A DNA stretch of 64,000 nt from Tetragonia tetragonoides (GCA_038025085.1 CM076144.1:43435001-43499000); one strand, 5' to 3'. Shown: positions 10,483-22,989, counted from the first letter of the stretch. Translations and numbers: made by a program. The notes: a model not told the origin generated them from the sequence alone.

Positions 10483-12488
10483 TCAGTGTGCTTTACCCGT
10501 TAAATACTTGGGAGTTCCTTTGTCCACAAGGAAATTGACAATTAATCAGTGCCAAAGTCTGGTGGAGAAGATGACAGCTAGACTACGAACTTTGTCTTAT
10601 GTAGGACGACAACAATTGATTAAACCAGTAATATTTGAGATTCAGGCTTATTGGACTCAGTTTTTTGTTCTTCCCAAGAAGGTTATGAAGATCGTTGAAG
10701 CTCTATACAGATCCTGATCTCTGGTCTGGTGAGGCATCTATCACCAAAAGAGCCTTACTAGCCTGGAATAAGGTATGTCTACCAAAGAGTGTTGGTGGTC
10801 TCAATATCATTGATCTCAAGATTTGGAACCAGGCTGCCATTCTTAAGTTATTATGGGCTTTGAGTTCAAAGAAGGATCGATAGTTTATGGGTGGGTCCAT
10901 TGTTATTATATCAAAAGGCATATGTATGGACTTTACAGGTTCCGGCCCAAGCTTCGTGGGTAGTGAGAAAAATCTTTGAAATGAGGAAGCATATGGAAGT
11001 TATTCAAAGCTGTTTTTGTGTTTTGAAGAAAGGAAGATTTTGTATTGGTGGTGTTTATTCTGTGCTCAAGGGTCAATTTCCTAAAGTTCTGTGGAGAAGG
11101 CTGACTTGCAGTAACAAGGCTTCTCCCAAAGCTATCTTCTGCCTTTGGCTATCACTAGATAAGAAATTCAGAACTAAAGAAAAGCTTATTGAGTGGGGAC
11201 TACAAACTGCTCCCTTGTGTCATTTAATTTATGTGAGTCTCTTGATGAAGATTTTAGTCACTTATTTTTTGATTGCTCCTACTCTACTTGTGTGTGAGGA
11301 GAAATCCTGACCTGGATGGGAATATATAGAGGATGTAGGGAGTGGGAGCGTGAAGTTGAGTGGATGTTGCAGCATGGTAAAGGAAATCAACCAAAGGCTA
11401 CAGTCCCGCGTGCTTGTTTTGCTGAGACAGTTTACCATATTTGGTTGGAACGCAATGCTAGATGCTTCCAACAGAGGGAGATGACAGCAACCCTACTTGT
11501 GTGAAAGATTAAGATGGCTGTTTGTGTGTAGTATATGGAAAAAAGGGCCACTGAAATATGAACTAACCCAATAATAAACTGTAGCCCAATGGGAGTGCTC
11601 CCAGCTAAACCTTTGGCACTGTGGCCCTGGGGCCCCCACTGCCCCATTACAGTTCAAAGAGAAAGGATTCAACTCGTAAAAAAGAAAGGGATACATTTGC
11701 ATCTCTCCATTTTCTGATTTTGTCTTTTAGTATGATTCATCTTTCTTCTCTTCTATGTTGCCAGATGTAACTTCAAAATCCTCCTTTCAATAGTTATTCC
11801 TACAAAATGCAAAGAGACTGGCACATGTAACTTAATGTCCCTTTAGAGCTTTATTTAAGTTCAAAACTTTGTTTAAATTTAGTACTTGTAAGTGTAAAAC
11901 TAATTTTAATAAGAGGGAGAGTATCTCTTAAGTATACTAATTCAAGAGGAAAAACTTCCGTATGTTTTGTTGTTGAGTTATTGAATGTGTTTAAATGTCT
12001 TAGAGGGTTCCTAACTTGAATTAAGTTAGATTTTTTATTTACTTTTGATGTATTTAGATAATTTTCTAGTTAAAATTAACGACTCATAATAATTGATCCT
12101 ATAATTTTAAATAGTGATCCCATTTTTTTATGAGTTGGTCTTACACAAGACTTGCTCAAGTTCACTAAAAAATGACTCTCGTTTCACCAAATGTTACGGA
12201 AAGACCATCTTAAACAATTTTTTTGTGAACTTATATATTTTTAGTTATAATAGTGTGCATAATAACTTATATAGGACAACCTCATGGTGAGATAAGGATC
12301 CTTTTTATAGGTATAGATGGGGTCATGTATCTGTAAAGTGACCCTATATCAATGCAAGTTGGTCTCACACAAAACTTGTTTAATAGTCCAGTGAAAATTT
12401 TTTCTGGATCCGCCACTGTATTTGAGTTTGTACTGACATTTCCATATTCATTAGTGATAAATAAAATTCTTCAATCACCAAAAAAAAA
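10483..12488 (+). mobile_element. 5'-truncated LINE with 3' UTR, poly(A) and 16-bp target duplications
   Basis: The insertion begins inside reverse transcriptase coding sequence and ends in AATAAAATTCTTCAATCACC followed by an A-tract at 12479-12488. Identical AATCTACAAAAGTTAA copies flank it. This is the hallmark of target-primed reverse transcription that stopped early. About 1.0 kb is coding and about 1.0 kb (11520-12478) is 3' UTR. The perfect duplication argues for a fairly recent insertion, although the coding part already has breaks. Confidence 0.9.
10487..11512 (+). pseudogene. LINE reverse transcriptase C-terminus and zf-RVT region
   Basis: Segments in successive frames read LPVKYLGVPLSTRKLTINQC, then ASITKRALLAWNKVCLPK and GGLNIIDLKIWNQAAILKLL. 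A zf-RVT-like part follows (VLWRRLTCSNKASPKAIFCL, LSLDKKFRTKEKLIEWGLQ), then TVYHIWLERNARCF. These match, in order, the end of plant L1 ORF2 after the polymerase active site. Frameshifts occur near 10700, 10880 and 11310. The catalytic FADD motif was never included because the copy is 5'-truncated. Confidence 0.85.
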
Positions 12489-12503
12489 ATCTACAAAAGT
12501 TAA
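12489..12503 (+). repeat. Right target-site duplication of the truncated LINE
   Basis: Second copy of ATCTACAAAAGTTAA, immediately after the poly(A) tract. Confidence 0.9.
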
Positions 12504-13140
12504 ATAATAAAGAAAAATTTAGAACAGGAAGAGTAATTAATTGCTGAAAAAAATGGCACAAGTGTGTAGTATATGAAAAAAGGGGATTACTTAACGTAAA
12601 TCACAAATTACTTAACTAAATTTTGTTTCCCATAATACCCTTAACACATTTTCTCACCCCATTTCCACTGTCCCACTTTTCTCTCTATTAAAAAAGTAAA
12701 TTTGGAAAAACAAAACAAACCCCACCTTGTTGCCCCGTCAACCACTCCCCATTTTCATAGCCACCGCACACCGGCAGAGCCACCACCCCCAGTTTGCCCC
12801 TCCACCGTCAGATCCACCACCCATCAGTACCTCCGTTCAGCCCCACCCTCGCCAGGCCCTCCCCGAGCAGCACCACCCCCCGCCAGGCCCTCCCCGATTA
12901 GCACCTCGGTTCAGCCCCACCTCCCCCCCCCCGCGTCGTCAGCCCATAAACCCCATAAACCCACCGTTTAGTCCAATCACCGGCGAACCCTAACCCATCC
13001 CCGCGTAAGCCCCATGTCGTCCAACCACCGGACTGCCGCCCACCCCACCGATGACAATCTTATTACCGTCTAAACCCCCACCCTACCGGTGACAATCTCT
13101 CTCCTATGCGCCAACCATAAACCCCATAGTCAATATATAA
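12504..13140. other. C-rich, CCACC-biased stretch without a recognised gene
   Basis: 12720-13125 is unusually C-rich for this window and can be read in two frames as Pro/Ser/His-rich protein. Both readings reflect composition (CCACC, CCCTCC), and no domain or splice structure supports a gene. Two similar blocks (GCCAGGCCCTCCCCGA near 12850 and 12880) form a short local duplication. Confidence 0.4.
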
Positions 13141-15145
13141 TTTTAAAAAAAATCTAATTCTTTTGGCTAATAATTTCTTCAGAAATTTAGTCTTGATTAG
13201 AGTAGTGATTTATATCAATTAGTTTTGCTTTTTCAATCTGTAGAATGAATATTATACGGGGAGATTTCTCAGAGGAAAGAGAAAGAGTGGAGGAAGGTGT
13301 TTATAAATAAAAAGGTACTTTTGGAAGTATTCTGAAAAAAAAACTTGCGTTAAATAATTTGAGATATAAGTTAAGCAGTTCCGATAGGGATAATGGCCTC
13401 GCTTTCTTGAATGAGGTCAAAGATGGAAAAATGATGGCCTCGTTTTCTTGCATGTTCAAGCCCAGCCCAGCAGGTCAGCTAAAACGATTAACGACTGTTC
13501 ACTTGGACCAAAATGGCGATAGAGCCCAATGCAAGGCCATAACATGTGCCAGCAGCACATATGGGTAATATTTAGTTGGGTTTTCTTGGGTATCATACAA
13601 GCAACAATGGGAATGAGCAATTACCCCAGGAGTCATTAGCTCTGCCAAATAAGTGTTGCCCCACTTAAATTGATGTTAACTCTTAATCATCTAGAGTCCC
13701 TTGAATGGAAAAGGCTACATGTACACTAAGTATATGAAGAGAGATATACACAAATTATTCTAACCTTACACTTGGCAACTTGCTTGAATATTGAGTGAAT
13801 CTTATTAAATGTGAGAAATAATCTTTTTTAAATGAAATTTCCAATTAATTTTGAAAATTTCAAATTGATTTTGAAATTTGGGATTTGAAATTCAAATGGA
13901 AAAGCAAACAAGCATTTAATACTAACAAATTTAATTAATATTTATTTTAGAAATTAGAAAATCAGATGACTCTTCCCTTCCCCTTACAATTTTTCGGCGA
14001 CCTTGCAACGGTACTCACCCGCCCCTCTTTCTCTCTCCAACTGACACAACTCCTTCAATTATTTTTTCGGTGACATTAAAACGTCGAACTTATTTTCCGT
14101 CGAAGATTAGAAATTTCTATAATTAGTGAAATATAGAATTTCCTAGTTAATTAGACACCCGCAAATATTCATATTTCAATGTGCCGAGATAGAACCGATA
14201 AACCCTTTTTTTTTTTTCTAGGTAGCCATTTTTTCCGGCGAGCTTGCGGTCATGTATTAACTTGGAAAGATGTAATTTTGCTACCAAAGTCTTCACTAAC
14301 GAAAAATCCAAGTACTAACTAATTTTGCAATCAATGATGCATTTTGCTACTATGGACTTCACTAATCTAAATATAAGTACAAAATAAATTAAAACTACTG
14401 GCTTCCAAATGCATATCATCAATCATAACAATTTTGCTACCATCTACGACATTTATAAGTTCACAAATGAAAATTATTTTGCTACCAATATATACATTAA
14501 CTACCTGTTTTGATTGTCCTAAAAAAAAACTCTTCGATAAATACGAAAAGAAAAACAACCACAACAAAGAACGGACGGACACTCTTCGCCGGAAAATTAA
14601 TCAGAAAAAATGGTATAAAGTTTTACCGGAAAATTATGGGTAGAAAAGTATAAACGTAGGAATAAGTCGATAACAACTGGGCTCCTCTTTTGCCGGAAAA
14701 TTCGCTTTTCGTCGGGATATCGTCGGAGAGTGATCGGAGAAGTTGGAGATCACCGGAAACAATAGAGCTCGTTTTTTTTATTTCCTTTCTGTTTTTTCTC
14801 TCATCCCCCTTTTTTTTGGTCTTTCACATTCCCTTACCCGACCTCGTTTTTTTTTTGGCTCCAAACCTCATATTTTTTCCCTCCTTTGGCTCTTATTTTC
14901 CCACCTTTGGCCTCTTATTTTCCCTCCAAAACCTCCTAGTTTTCCTCCACAAGTTTTAAAGGAAGATTCTTAATTAGGGACAAGTGAAGAGCTAAGATTA
15001 TTTGTGTATATCTCTCCATATACACTTAGTGTATGTGTATCATGGTCCCGCTTGAATGCCCGTACCTAATACCTCAATGTTTACCGATATTTTTGTCCAT
15101 CCCAATGATTACGTGGTTTACAAGCAGAATTTAGTAAGTACAAAT
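13141..15145. other. AT-rich intergenic DNA
   Basis: Contains pyrimidine runs and several CCGGAAAA/CGGCGA-type stretches near 14000-14760 that resemble 5'-UTR-like leader DNA. No exon recognised. Confidence 0.4.
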
Positions 15146-15262
15146 ACTTGTGAGGACTTAGTTCATGGTGGACCAATGATCTAAATCTTTTTAAATATAC
15201 CCTCTATGTCCCTAAATATTTTCACTAGTGTACTTGTCCACAATGGACTAAATCTACACAAG
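15146..15262. mobile_element. Short inverted-repeat element (117 bp)
   Basis: The left arm CTTGTGAGGACTTAGTTC (continuing ATGGTGGAC) pairs with the right arm GTCCACAATGGACTAAAT (continuing CTACACAAG) over about 27 bases with few mismatches. The same arm occurs alone at 33556-33583. No coding capacity; behaves like a MITE. Confidence 0.65.
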
Positions 15263-15402
15263 ACATGTTAGTTAGTAAGAGTCATTCTTCTTTTGCAACC
15301 TGCCTGGCCTAGATAAACCCCTACGGATATGTGTTGACTTATTAATAACTTCGTTAGGAAGAAGAAGAAATTTCCTCAAGGCCTAGATTCTTTAATAAGT
15401 TA

Positions 15403-15679
15403 CTCCCTCAGTTTTACAAGATAAGACATATTTTGATTTTATTTTTATTTCATAATATAAGACATATTTTGAGTTTCAATACTTCTCAATGAGTATTTAT
15501 TCCTAGTTTTCCTACTTTACTCTTTCTTTTTCTTGTTATTTACTTCTTTTCTCTCACCAATGTTGCATTTAATGCCTAAGGATAGTTTAGCCTTTTTACT
15601 ATCTCGTTTTTCTGAAATTCACAATTTCTTAATTTGTGTGCAAAGTCAAAAAATGACTTATATTATGAAACGGAGAGAG
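15403..15679. mobile_element. Stowaway-like MITE, copy 1
   Basis: The element starts CTCCCTCAGTTT and ends AAACGGAGAGAG, flanked by TA on both sides (15401-15402, 15680-15681). Its interior is shared with the copy at 47502-47776 (for example AATGAGTATTTATT and CTCTCACCAATGTTGCATTT), so this is one family. TA duplication and CTCCCTC ends fit Tc1/mariner-type Stowaway MITEs. Confidence 0.85.
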
Positions 15680-15681
15680 TA

Positions 15682-18137
15682 TATATTATGTATAATACTT
15701 AAGAAGGGAGTGAACTAATAAAATTCAGAGGTTTTTACCAACTAGAATAGTTTGATTGAATACTAATTATTTTGAAGAATCAACAATCAGAATCCTGAAT
15801 ACCTCAACCAAGAACATAGTTTGCTTACACTATCTTTCTTTTATCTCTAACCTGTGTTTTGCAACCTAGAAACTCAAATTCCACTCCTATTTTCGTTTAA
15901 TGTGGAAAGAAACCTATCATTGCCTATAGGCGAATTCATTAAGTTAATTTTCCAAGGTTTTCACCAGATGTGCTTTTGGGCGTCATTTGTTGTTGTCAAG
16001 TTTGATTCAGATTGAGAATTTGTAACTGAAAACAATAAGAAGGCTATTTATTGTCATTAATAGTGTGTTCTTTTCTACTTACATAGTAATGAGTTTGGTT
16101 TAATTCAGTGCAGTGATCTATTTTGTCTCTCACATATTACTATGTAATTCAATTTAGTGGAGTTTATTTCAGTTTAGTAAGTTTCGTGAAAAAAGGCACA
16201 CCATAAGATTATATTAAAGAGAATCAATAAATTATCATTACAAATTTAACATCACCGTCACCGCTACGCATAACTAATGCATCACAACTTTTTTTTATCC
16301 GGAATTTTTCTTGGTAGTTCAAGCCACTAAATGTGTGACATTCTAATAATCTTATGACTTCAATGTTATGTTTTTTTTTCTTTGGCCAACTCAGCAAGTG
16401 ATGTGTCGGGTGATATGAAAGTTGCTTATATAGCAAGCTCTGGTTTAATTATTCACTTTTAATTTAATTATCTAGATTTCCTTATATATCTTCCCCATCC
16501 TTTTCACCTTCGATATTTTCTGTTGATCTAATCTTATGTGTCCAATAAAATAGAACTCCAATCCAGCAAACCAAAACGCGTACCACTGCGTTTCAAAACG
16601 TGGTAAAAGGTAAATTATGTGACTCTAGGGCAAAAATATCTGATAACATGCCATAGATGTTTATACGATAACATATATGTCCTCTAATTGACTCATACTC
16701 CATATCATTAACATGGGTAATGACGGCTCTTATTTTCGAACAAGATCACTACAAGTACGATAAGGCGCTACTTCAAAAAAACCATGTTCATCAGGGTTTT
16801 TTTCTCCATACCAGCTTCACGGCCTGAGTTCTCATCAAAAACACTTTGTGATACACTCCAGGAAATCATCTAGCAATTGTTATCTAGAGTGTTAAACCTT
16901 TAACCATATGCTCCAAAGAAAGATTACACGTATTTTTCGTTAACATTATATATAATTTAAGAATCAAAAGAACATTATTTCTTTTATGCCCCGAAAAATG
17001 GGTTCCATCAAGGATGTATATAACCTAACTTAACCTATCATGGCATCTAACTATATATATTCCTTGAGGTCTGAGTCAAATCTAGTTTATGATTTGTATA
17101 TAAAATATGTGGAATACTTTTTGTTTTTATATGGGTAAGTATCTAGTGTATGTCAATTATTTACTGGGAAAGTTTAAGCAACGCAGCGTGTCAACAATCT
17201 CAAGAAAATGGTTTCAGTTTGATTGTGGTAGCAATCGTGAAAGGTCGACCTGTCTATCCTACATGATAGCTCAATCAATTTGGAATTGTTGTCTAATTGA
17301 TGAAATTGGATCGCAATATTTACTGCGCACACAACCCATGACATTACACAAAACAAGAACGACTATTAGCTGAAAATTGTAATCTGTCTTCCCTATATAA
17401 ATCCGTAATACGATAATGACGCGTCATTGGTGCTTTGAACTCCTATAATATTTTGTTTTGAGTTAAAAATTTGTTACTTTGTTTGCGAAATATACATACT
17501 TAAAATAGTGCATTGTCTGACTATAAACTTCATTTTTGAGAACTATAGTCTATCAAAATTAGTTGCTTACCTTATCAATTTCTCTTTGATTTGTTGGCCT
17601 TCAAAGCCTGTTATCATATTGGCTCTTACTCATTGGTAATTTGGTATATACAAAGAGTCATCGATTTTGTGCTTCAAATTGGTATCGTTCTTGAAGAGGT
17701 TAGTGTTTTGAAGATTTCGATCTCTCTCTAATTCTCTTTCTCTAATTAATATCACCTTCAATTTTAATTGGTTTGATTAATTAAGGGCTTAGGGTTTTAG
17801 TATAATCCTACAAAGAGTTCTAATAAAGGACCTCTGGAGTTATTCCCTCTAAAGCTTGTTGAATAATTTTGATGGATTTTGCCATTTCATCAATTTGTAT
17901 TAAATAATGAGTTAATGAATCTCTTTTTTTCATCGAACTTCCCAATCAATTTTGTTGATGCTCATAATAATGATCAACTTTAAGAAGATCCCAATTTATT
18001 TCGAAAGCTCATAGCATATCGAGGTATTTCTTCGACGGTCCCCGTCCGCTCGAAAGAATTCATATGGGCCCACAGCCGGCAGACGGGCAAGTCTATTACT
18101 TTAGTATAATTCAATTCGACCTAGTAAGAATGGAATT
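15682..18137. other. AT-rich intergenic DNA
   Basis: No gene recognised. A MITE-like stretch is listed separately at 16073-16202. Confidence 0.4.
16073..16202. mobile_element. Possible MITE with GTGTG ends
   Basis: Left end GTGTGTTCTTTTCTACTTA; right end, reverse-complemented, GGTGTGCCTTTTTTCACG. The termini resemble the GGTGTGTTCTTTTC ends found in the tandem repeat at 60361-62121. No convincing target duplication. Confidence 0.4.
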
Positions 18138-18210
18138 ACGATGTATAGGATTCGAACCTATGACATCAGGTTTTGGATACCTACGTTCTACCGAATTGAA
18201 CTAAGAGCGC
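18138..18210 (-). pseudogene. trnW-CCA: Decayed organelle-type tRNA-Trp (CCA)
   Basis: The minus strand reads GCGCTCTTAGTTCAATTCGG, then GTAGAACG, an anticodon arm with CCA in loop TATCCAAAAC, and GGTTCGAATCC. It follows the plastid trnW-CCA sequence (also found transferred into plant mitochondria) through the D, anticodon and T arms. The 3' acceptor strand no longer pairs with GCGCTCT. Purine-rich flanks at 18000-18130 (GACGGTCCCCGTCCGC) may belong to the same organelle insertion, but I could not define its borders. Confidence 0.75.
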
Positions 18211-18535
18211 TTTCTTATCACATAAAACTGTGAAGAAGTGTTAAGTTATTATCTGTCGTGAATATTGGTACCTAATCTTTACAAAGTTTGTCATTTAGAC
18301 ATGTATATAAAAGAAAAATAGTCCACATGTATTATTTTTTCTTGGGTGCATACTTATTAATTGAAATTGTCTCTTCCAGTCTCCTTAAGGAGGGTACAAA
18401 GGATCGGAATAGGATTAGCTAAATCACACTTCCAACAAAATAAAATTTGGCTTTTTTTTTTGTTTGTGGGAAAAGTGGAAAATTTTGTGCGAATCAAAAT
18501 CATTACTCAACAATTTTGATATTGTCTTGTACTCT

Positions 18536-18692
18536 TATATGAGGTCGACTCAATGTGAAACTACCTTTAATTTATATACAAGCATGACTTTGATACTATA
18601 TCATGCTTGTATGAGAGGCCTCAAAGTAAGGCCGGTGATATTTTGTGTTTTAAACTTTAATATTCTAACATCTAATTGAGTGACCTCACATA
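18536..18692. mobile_element. MITE-like inverted repeat (TATATGAGGTC type)
   Basis: The left arm TATATGAGGTCGACTCAAT pairs with the right arm ATTGAGTGACCTCACATA. No coding capacity. Confidence 0.55.
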
Positions 18693-19465
18693 AATTATCA
18701 CGATATCACCTAATTGGGTGGGAATCAAGAAATAACATATCCCTTATGAAGACATAACTTTAATATTCCCATCATTTTGGTCCCAGCAAACCTCAATGTG
18801 ATCGCACCTACACCTTCAGTGACATCAAAACTGCCACTAATCTCAACAAGGATAAACCAAACAAATTAAAAATAGTACTATAGAAATCGAGTAACCATAA
18901 TTCATGCATGCACCTATATATCTGAATCCCTGTCAGCTACCATTACAAACAAAATAATATCTTCATCTTTTCTTTTGGTGAGAAACAAAAGAATATTTTG
19001 TGTTCTTTGTTTTTTGCAATTTTTATTGTTATGAACTCCAACGGAGAATCATTAACATGCAAAATACACCTCCTATGTAGATGTGAGTCATGTGACTCAA
19101 GACGACATATCATATGTGTTAGAAGGTTTGCGCTGATTTGTGGTGTCAAATGTGAGTACGAAAGCAGTTCTTAGTAACACATGCAACCTAATGAGGTCGG
19201 AATGTTAAATTAACTCTACCTTTTTGTAAAAGTCTAATAATTTGTAATAATACTATAAAGTTGGTTTGATTGGTTCGTTCAGGCTCGGTCCGACAAATTA
19301 TGCGTTCCACACAGGACTAAATGATGACTAATCAATTCTTGGTTTGGTCTAATGTCAAAAAAAAAAAAAAAAAAAAAATCAAATTTTGATCCATTATCCG
19401 TAGAGTATGGTTTGACATCGTCTATCCGAACCAAAACCAATGAAAAATCATATAAAAGTTAGTTG

Positions 19466-19651
19466 AAATTGACAAACATAACTACCCTCAAGAGGTGTTG
19501 GCTCACAGGTAAATAAGTTGCAATTTGTATACCAAGTCATGGGTTCAAACCTTCTGGGCAGCACCTAATACCCGAGGTTGTGCGTTTGGAAATGTCCTTT
19601 AATCACGCCCAAAGAGAAACATGAAAAAAAAATAAAAATTGACAAACATAA
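19466..19651 (+). mobile_element. tRNA-derived SINE (body 19482-19635) with 16-bp target duplications
   Basis: AAATTGACAAACATAA occurs at 19466-19481 and again at 19636-19651. The 154-bp body begins CTACCCTCAAGAGGTGTTGG, has an A-box-like TGGCTCACAGG and a B box GGTTCAAACC, and ends in an A-rich tail. This is a complete SINE inserted by LINE machinery. Another 154-bp SINE with perfect-type duplications lies at 57787-57940. Confidence 0.85.
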
Positions 19652-19865
19652 TCTTAGTCAAATATTCCTTCCCTTATGGGCTTGTGGTTTCCTCCGACCA
19701 AGCGTGCCACAGACTATGAAATTTTGGAGACAAAATCTTTCAATTATGAAGCTTCCATCTTTCTTTAAGAAGTCAACTACTAGCACCATATTTACTCTGT
19801 AATTTATATAGAGATCCCTTTTCTAGTGATATTCCTTCTTACCAGTTTAAAAAAAATAATGAATT

Positions 19866-19987
19866 TTATATGAGGTCGTTTTAATTGGAGGTTGTTTTAA
19901 TATGAGATAATCCCTATAATTAAGTTTAACATCAACATGACGTCATATTAGTTTGAGGTGCCTCATGTTGAGGCGACCTCATATAAT
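19866..19987. mobile_element. MITE-like inverted repeat, TTATATGAGGTCG ends
   Basis: Left TTATATGAGGTCGTTTTAA and right AGGCGACCTCATATAA are inverted copies. The ends are related to the element at 18536-18692. Confidence 0.55.
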
Positions 19988-20756
19988 TAAGAATGTGAAA
20001 AGAAAGAAAAAGAATGTCACAATTTATGTTTCGCAAAGCCTAGTATGACCCTAATTTTCGAAATTATATTTTTTGACAATTAATTTTAATGAGTATTTAT
20101 CAATAATAACATACATACTCTAATCAAACTACAAGTAAAAAATTACTCTCATTTTATCGATCGTTACGAAAATACAGTCTTATTAAAGGTAGGTCTTGAA
20201 AATGGATGTAGTTTTGGATTTAATTTTGGTTTTTGGATCGGAAGAGAATGAGTGTTCTGGTTTGCCATAAATTAAAATATGCGAAACGTGGTTGTAGTAA
20301 TGATAATACATGTTTCATGTGCACTACAGGTTGGACAAAGTTAGGCGCATGGGCACTTCTGGAAAAAGAGTCATTGCTAGTTGACTTTTGAGTGGTGGGG
20401 TGATAGTCCTAATCAGGAAGGTGGTCATTTTGATGTCTAACTGTTTTTTTTTCCCTGGCCTTTTTCTTAAACATAATTAACTGATTGATCATTTAAAGAT
20501 CAGTGGTTGAAACTTGAAAAGGAGTTTGGTATGGTAATATATGCAGTTTGTGAAAATATTTGTTTCTCATCAATAAAAGGCCAATTTTGACTTATAAATT
20601 GGTTTTGTACTTGTCTAAACAGAAGAATATTATTTCTTAAATAGTTATATCTCTTAACGGATAGTTGAAACTAAATCAATATTATATCTCTTCATGGATG
20701 GTTGGAGCTTCATCAAAGTTATATTGCTTAATATATACTAGAGTACCAGTAAATGG
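19988..20756. other. AT-rich intergenic DNA
   Basis: Nothing recognised. Confidence 0.4.
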
Positions 20757-20925
20757 TTGGTGAGAGTGGTTTGACACTCTCATCCTTTAAGCAATATTGA
20801 GAATTCGAATTTTGTGAATGGATAAACTATCTAATGGGAGCACTTTAACTCTTCGTGGGCCGACCCGATGCGAACATTATTAATTTTGACTCAAAGACTT
20901 AGATGAACCTGTGATTAAACCAAAA
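20757..20925 (+). mobile_element. SINE-like element, second family
   Basis: It reads TTGGTGAGAGTGGTTTGACA, then GAATTCGAATTTT (B-box position), then GGGAGCACTTTAACTC and TTCGTGGGCCGACCCGAT. The minus strand at 46216-46425 carries the same order of blocks, so this is a dispersed family with pol-III-like boxes. Its edges are approximate. Confidence 0.5.
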
Positions 20926-21429
20926 ATATATATATACAAGAGTACATGATTAGAGAAGTTTAATGACAAGTTAAGTAGCTTCACAAAATGTTTCTCGAGA
21001 TAACATATGAGTGAGGAACCACCCATGTTAGAATGTGTGGTGATTTGTAGGGACATTCATTAGTCCAAAACTCCAAATTGGGGCCATTTACAACTTCATG
21101 TTCTTCTTGGTGTCTGTGAACACAATCTCGTGAACATCCTTGACTTTTTATGTGCTTGAGATTCCTGGGGTCATCTTAGACCTTCTTTAACCACATAAAT
21201 TAAGAAATTGGGAACAGCTTCAGCATTCTTTAAATAAAAAAAAAAAGACCTTAGTCCTTATCCTAGAATAGAAGGTAGTAAATGCCACTTTAGAAGATAC
21301 CAAACTACAGACTTCTTTATTTATTAATTCATATACGACATACACTATAATTTCTTTTTGGTTAAGATGAGTGTATCCATCGTCGATTACAGTGATTTTT
21401 ATCCAGCGTTTACTTACAGTTAAAGATGG

Positions 21430-21815
21430 CATCGTGCCCGGGTCGTGATCGGGCCGAACCTTCGTGCTTTGTAACAGTGTCGTGTCGTGCCGTGCCGTGC
21501 TTATAGTTGTGCTTCGTGTCGTGCCGTGCCTGCTCCTCCAAAAGGCAGGTAGGCCCAAGTCGTGCCCATGCTCGTGCGTGCTTGTATTGTGCCATGCTCG
21601 TGCCGTGCGTGTCGTACCCATGTTTTTTTCAAATAAAATTAAAATTTTTGTCGTGCCCTGTCGTGCTGTGCTGTGTCCCACCGTGCTTTCTTTTCAAAAT
21701 TCAGGCCCGGACCCAACCTAGGCCCAGTCATTCGTGCCCGTGCTTTCTCCGTGCCCGTGCCATACCGTGTAAAAGACGTGCTTGGTCGTGCAGTACCTCG
21801 TGCTACCCGTGCCCA
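21430..21815. repeat. Degenerate CGTGC-rich low-complexity tract
   Basis: About 390 bases dominated by CGTGC, GTCGTGCC and CCGTGCC words in irregular order, far more GC-rich than its flanks. Open frames exist on both strands but are composition-driven. Possibly the relic of a GC-rich repeat or LTR; no termini found. Confidence 0.6.
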
Positions 21816-22119
21816 GTGCCATTTTAAAGAGTGAAATAGTTGACTAAGAGATTTAAAACTGCTACAATCTCTTAGACGAGTTTGAAATTTAAACCTCGAC
21901 ATTAATTAAAATTGAATGTGTCTCTACTCTCTACCACTCATCCACAACCGTTGCCCACTCGGTTAACGACACATACAGGAAATATATGTGGCGGGTAATC
22001 AGTATATATAGGAGCACACTGTATTATTAGTACTACAAGCAAAACAGTCAGGTGGCCAAGCTTTAAAGCCCTCATATCACCAGAACTTTCTCTAAGATCT
22101 ACCCACCAAAAACAAAACT

Positions 22120-22650
22120 GTGGGCAACAAGCTCATCAACTTCATCTTTCTTCTTTCCCTCTGCTCTTCCTTCATTCTATTCACGCAGGCATCAAGTAAG
22201 TTTCCATGGTTGTATTTATTTTCTTTAATTTTATTCAATTTTGTCAATCAAATTTGAATTAAACCCATGAATCATGCATCTACTACATCATATCCCATGT
22301 TTTATTTTACAGGAAACCTTATAAACCCAGATCATATTAAGCAAGACCTATCAGCCCAATCTCTGTCATCTCAGGTTTCTTTTTCTCTCTCTTTGATGTC
22401 AATTTCCATATAATTGAATATTAGCAGCTGAAATTGAGTGTGATTTATTGCATAATTGGTGATTTTGGTTAATTAATTAAGGATGTTATTGAAATTTCAG
22501 GGAAATAAGGTTGAATTGGGCAATTCTGATTGGGTGGTAACTGAAGAAAGAAAATTACAAGGTGGGAGAATGGATATTGAACTTACAGATTATGCAGGAG
22601 CTGGTGCTAATAGAAACCATGATCCAAAAGACCCTGGAAATAGTGGTTAA
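22120..22650 (+). CDS. PSY: PSY-family (tyrosine-sulfated peptide) precursor, three exons, no ATG
   Basis: Inferred exons are 22120-22195, 22313-22374 and 22501-22650, all with GT...AG introns and phases 1 and 0, giving 95 residues. Exon 1 is a signal peptide (NKLINFIFLLSLCSSFILF). The last exon ends DYAGAGANRNHDPKDPG plus three residues. Without gaps it matches Arabidopsis PSY1 peptide at Asp-Tyr, Ala-Asn (7-8), His-Asp-Pro (11-13) and Pro16. Mature PSY peptides are secreted, sulfated at that Tyr and promote growth through leucine-rich-repeat receptor kinases. The first codon of the signal peptide is GTG (22120), with an in-frame TAA eight codons upstream and no ATG between. The gene is either a pseudogene, initiates at a non-AUG codon, or has another first exon. 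Confidence 0.85.
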
Positions 22651-22989
22651 TTTTTAACAAGATCCATTTTCTGTACTCTTTTTCTTCTTTTTTCTGTTTA
22701 GCTTTCTCTTTGGTTTTTATGTTGTAATTGGTGTTTGGTTTCAGTATGTTATTAATTTGAGTACTGAAACAGTTTGTACAATCTTTAGTTTGTGTTTTTT
22801 TTTTTTTCTTAATTTTCCAGGGGAATTTTAAGTTGTATTGATCGTTATCTTTGATGTGAATTAACTAATTTCTGTAATAAAAATTGTACTGTAATTAGAA
22901 GTAGAACCTTTGTGAAGTCCTGGTTTACTAATGAAAAGAAGGAAATTCTGTACTGATGTTTTTGCTATGCACTGAAAAGTTCAAAACCT

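Noticed and set aside
10508..11310. Reverse transcriptase pieces as an active LINE
   Set aside because: The copy is 5'-truncated and has frameshifts; the active site is absent.
12702..12993. Two Pro-rich frames
   Set aside because: Same C-rich DNA read in two frames, no splice or domain support.
21220..21902. Several overlapping frames on both strands
   Set aside because: Driven by the CGTGC low-complexity tract; no conserved protein features.
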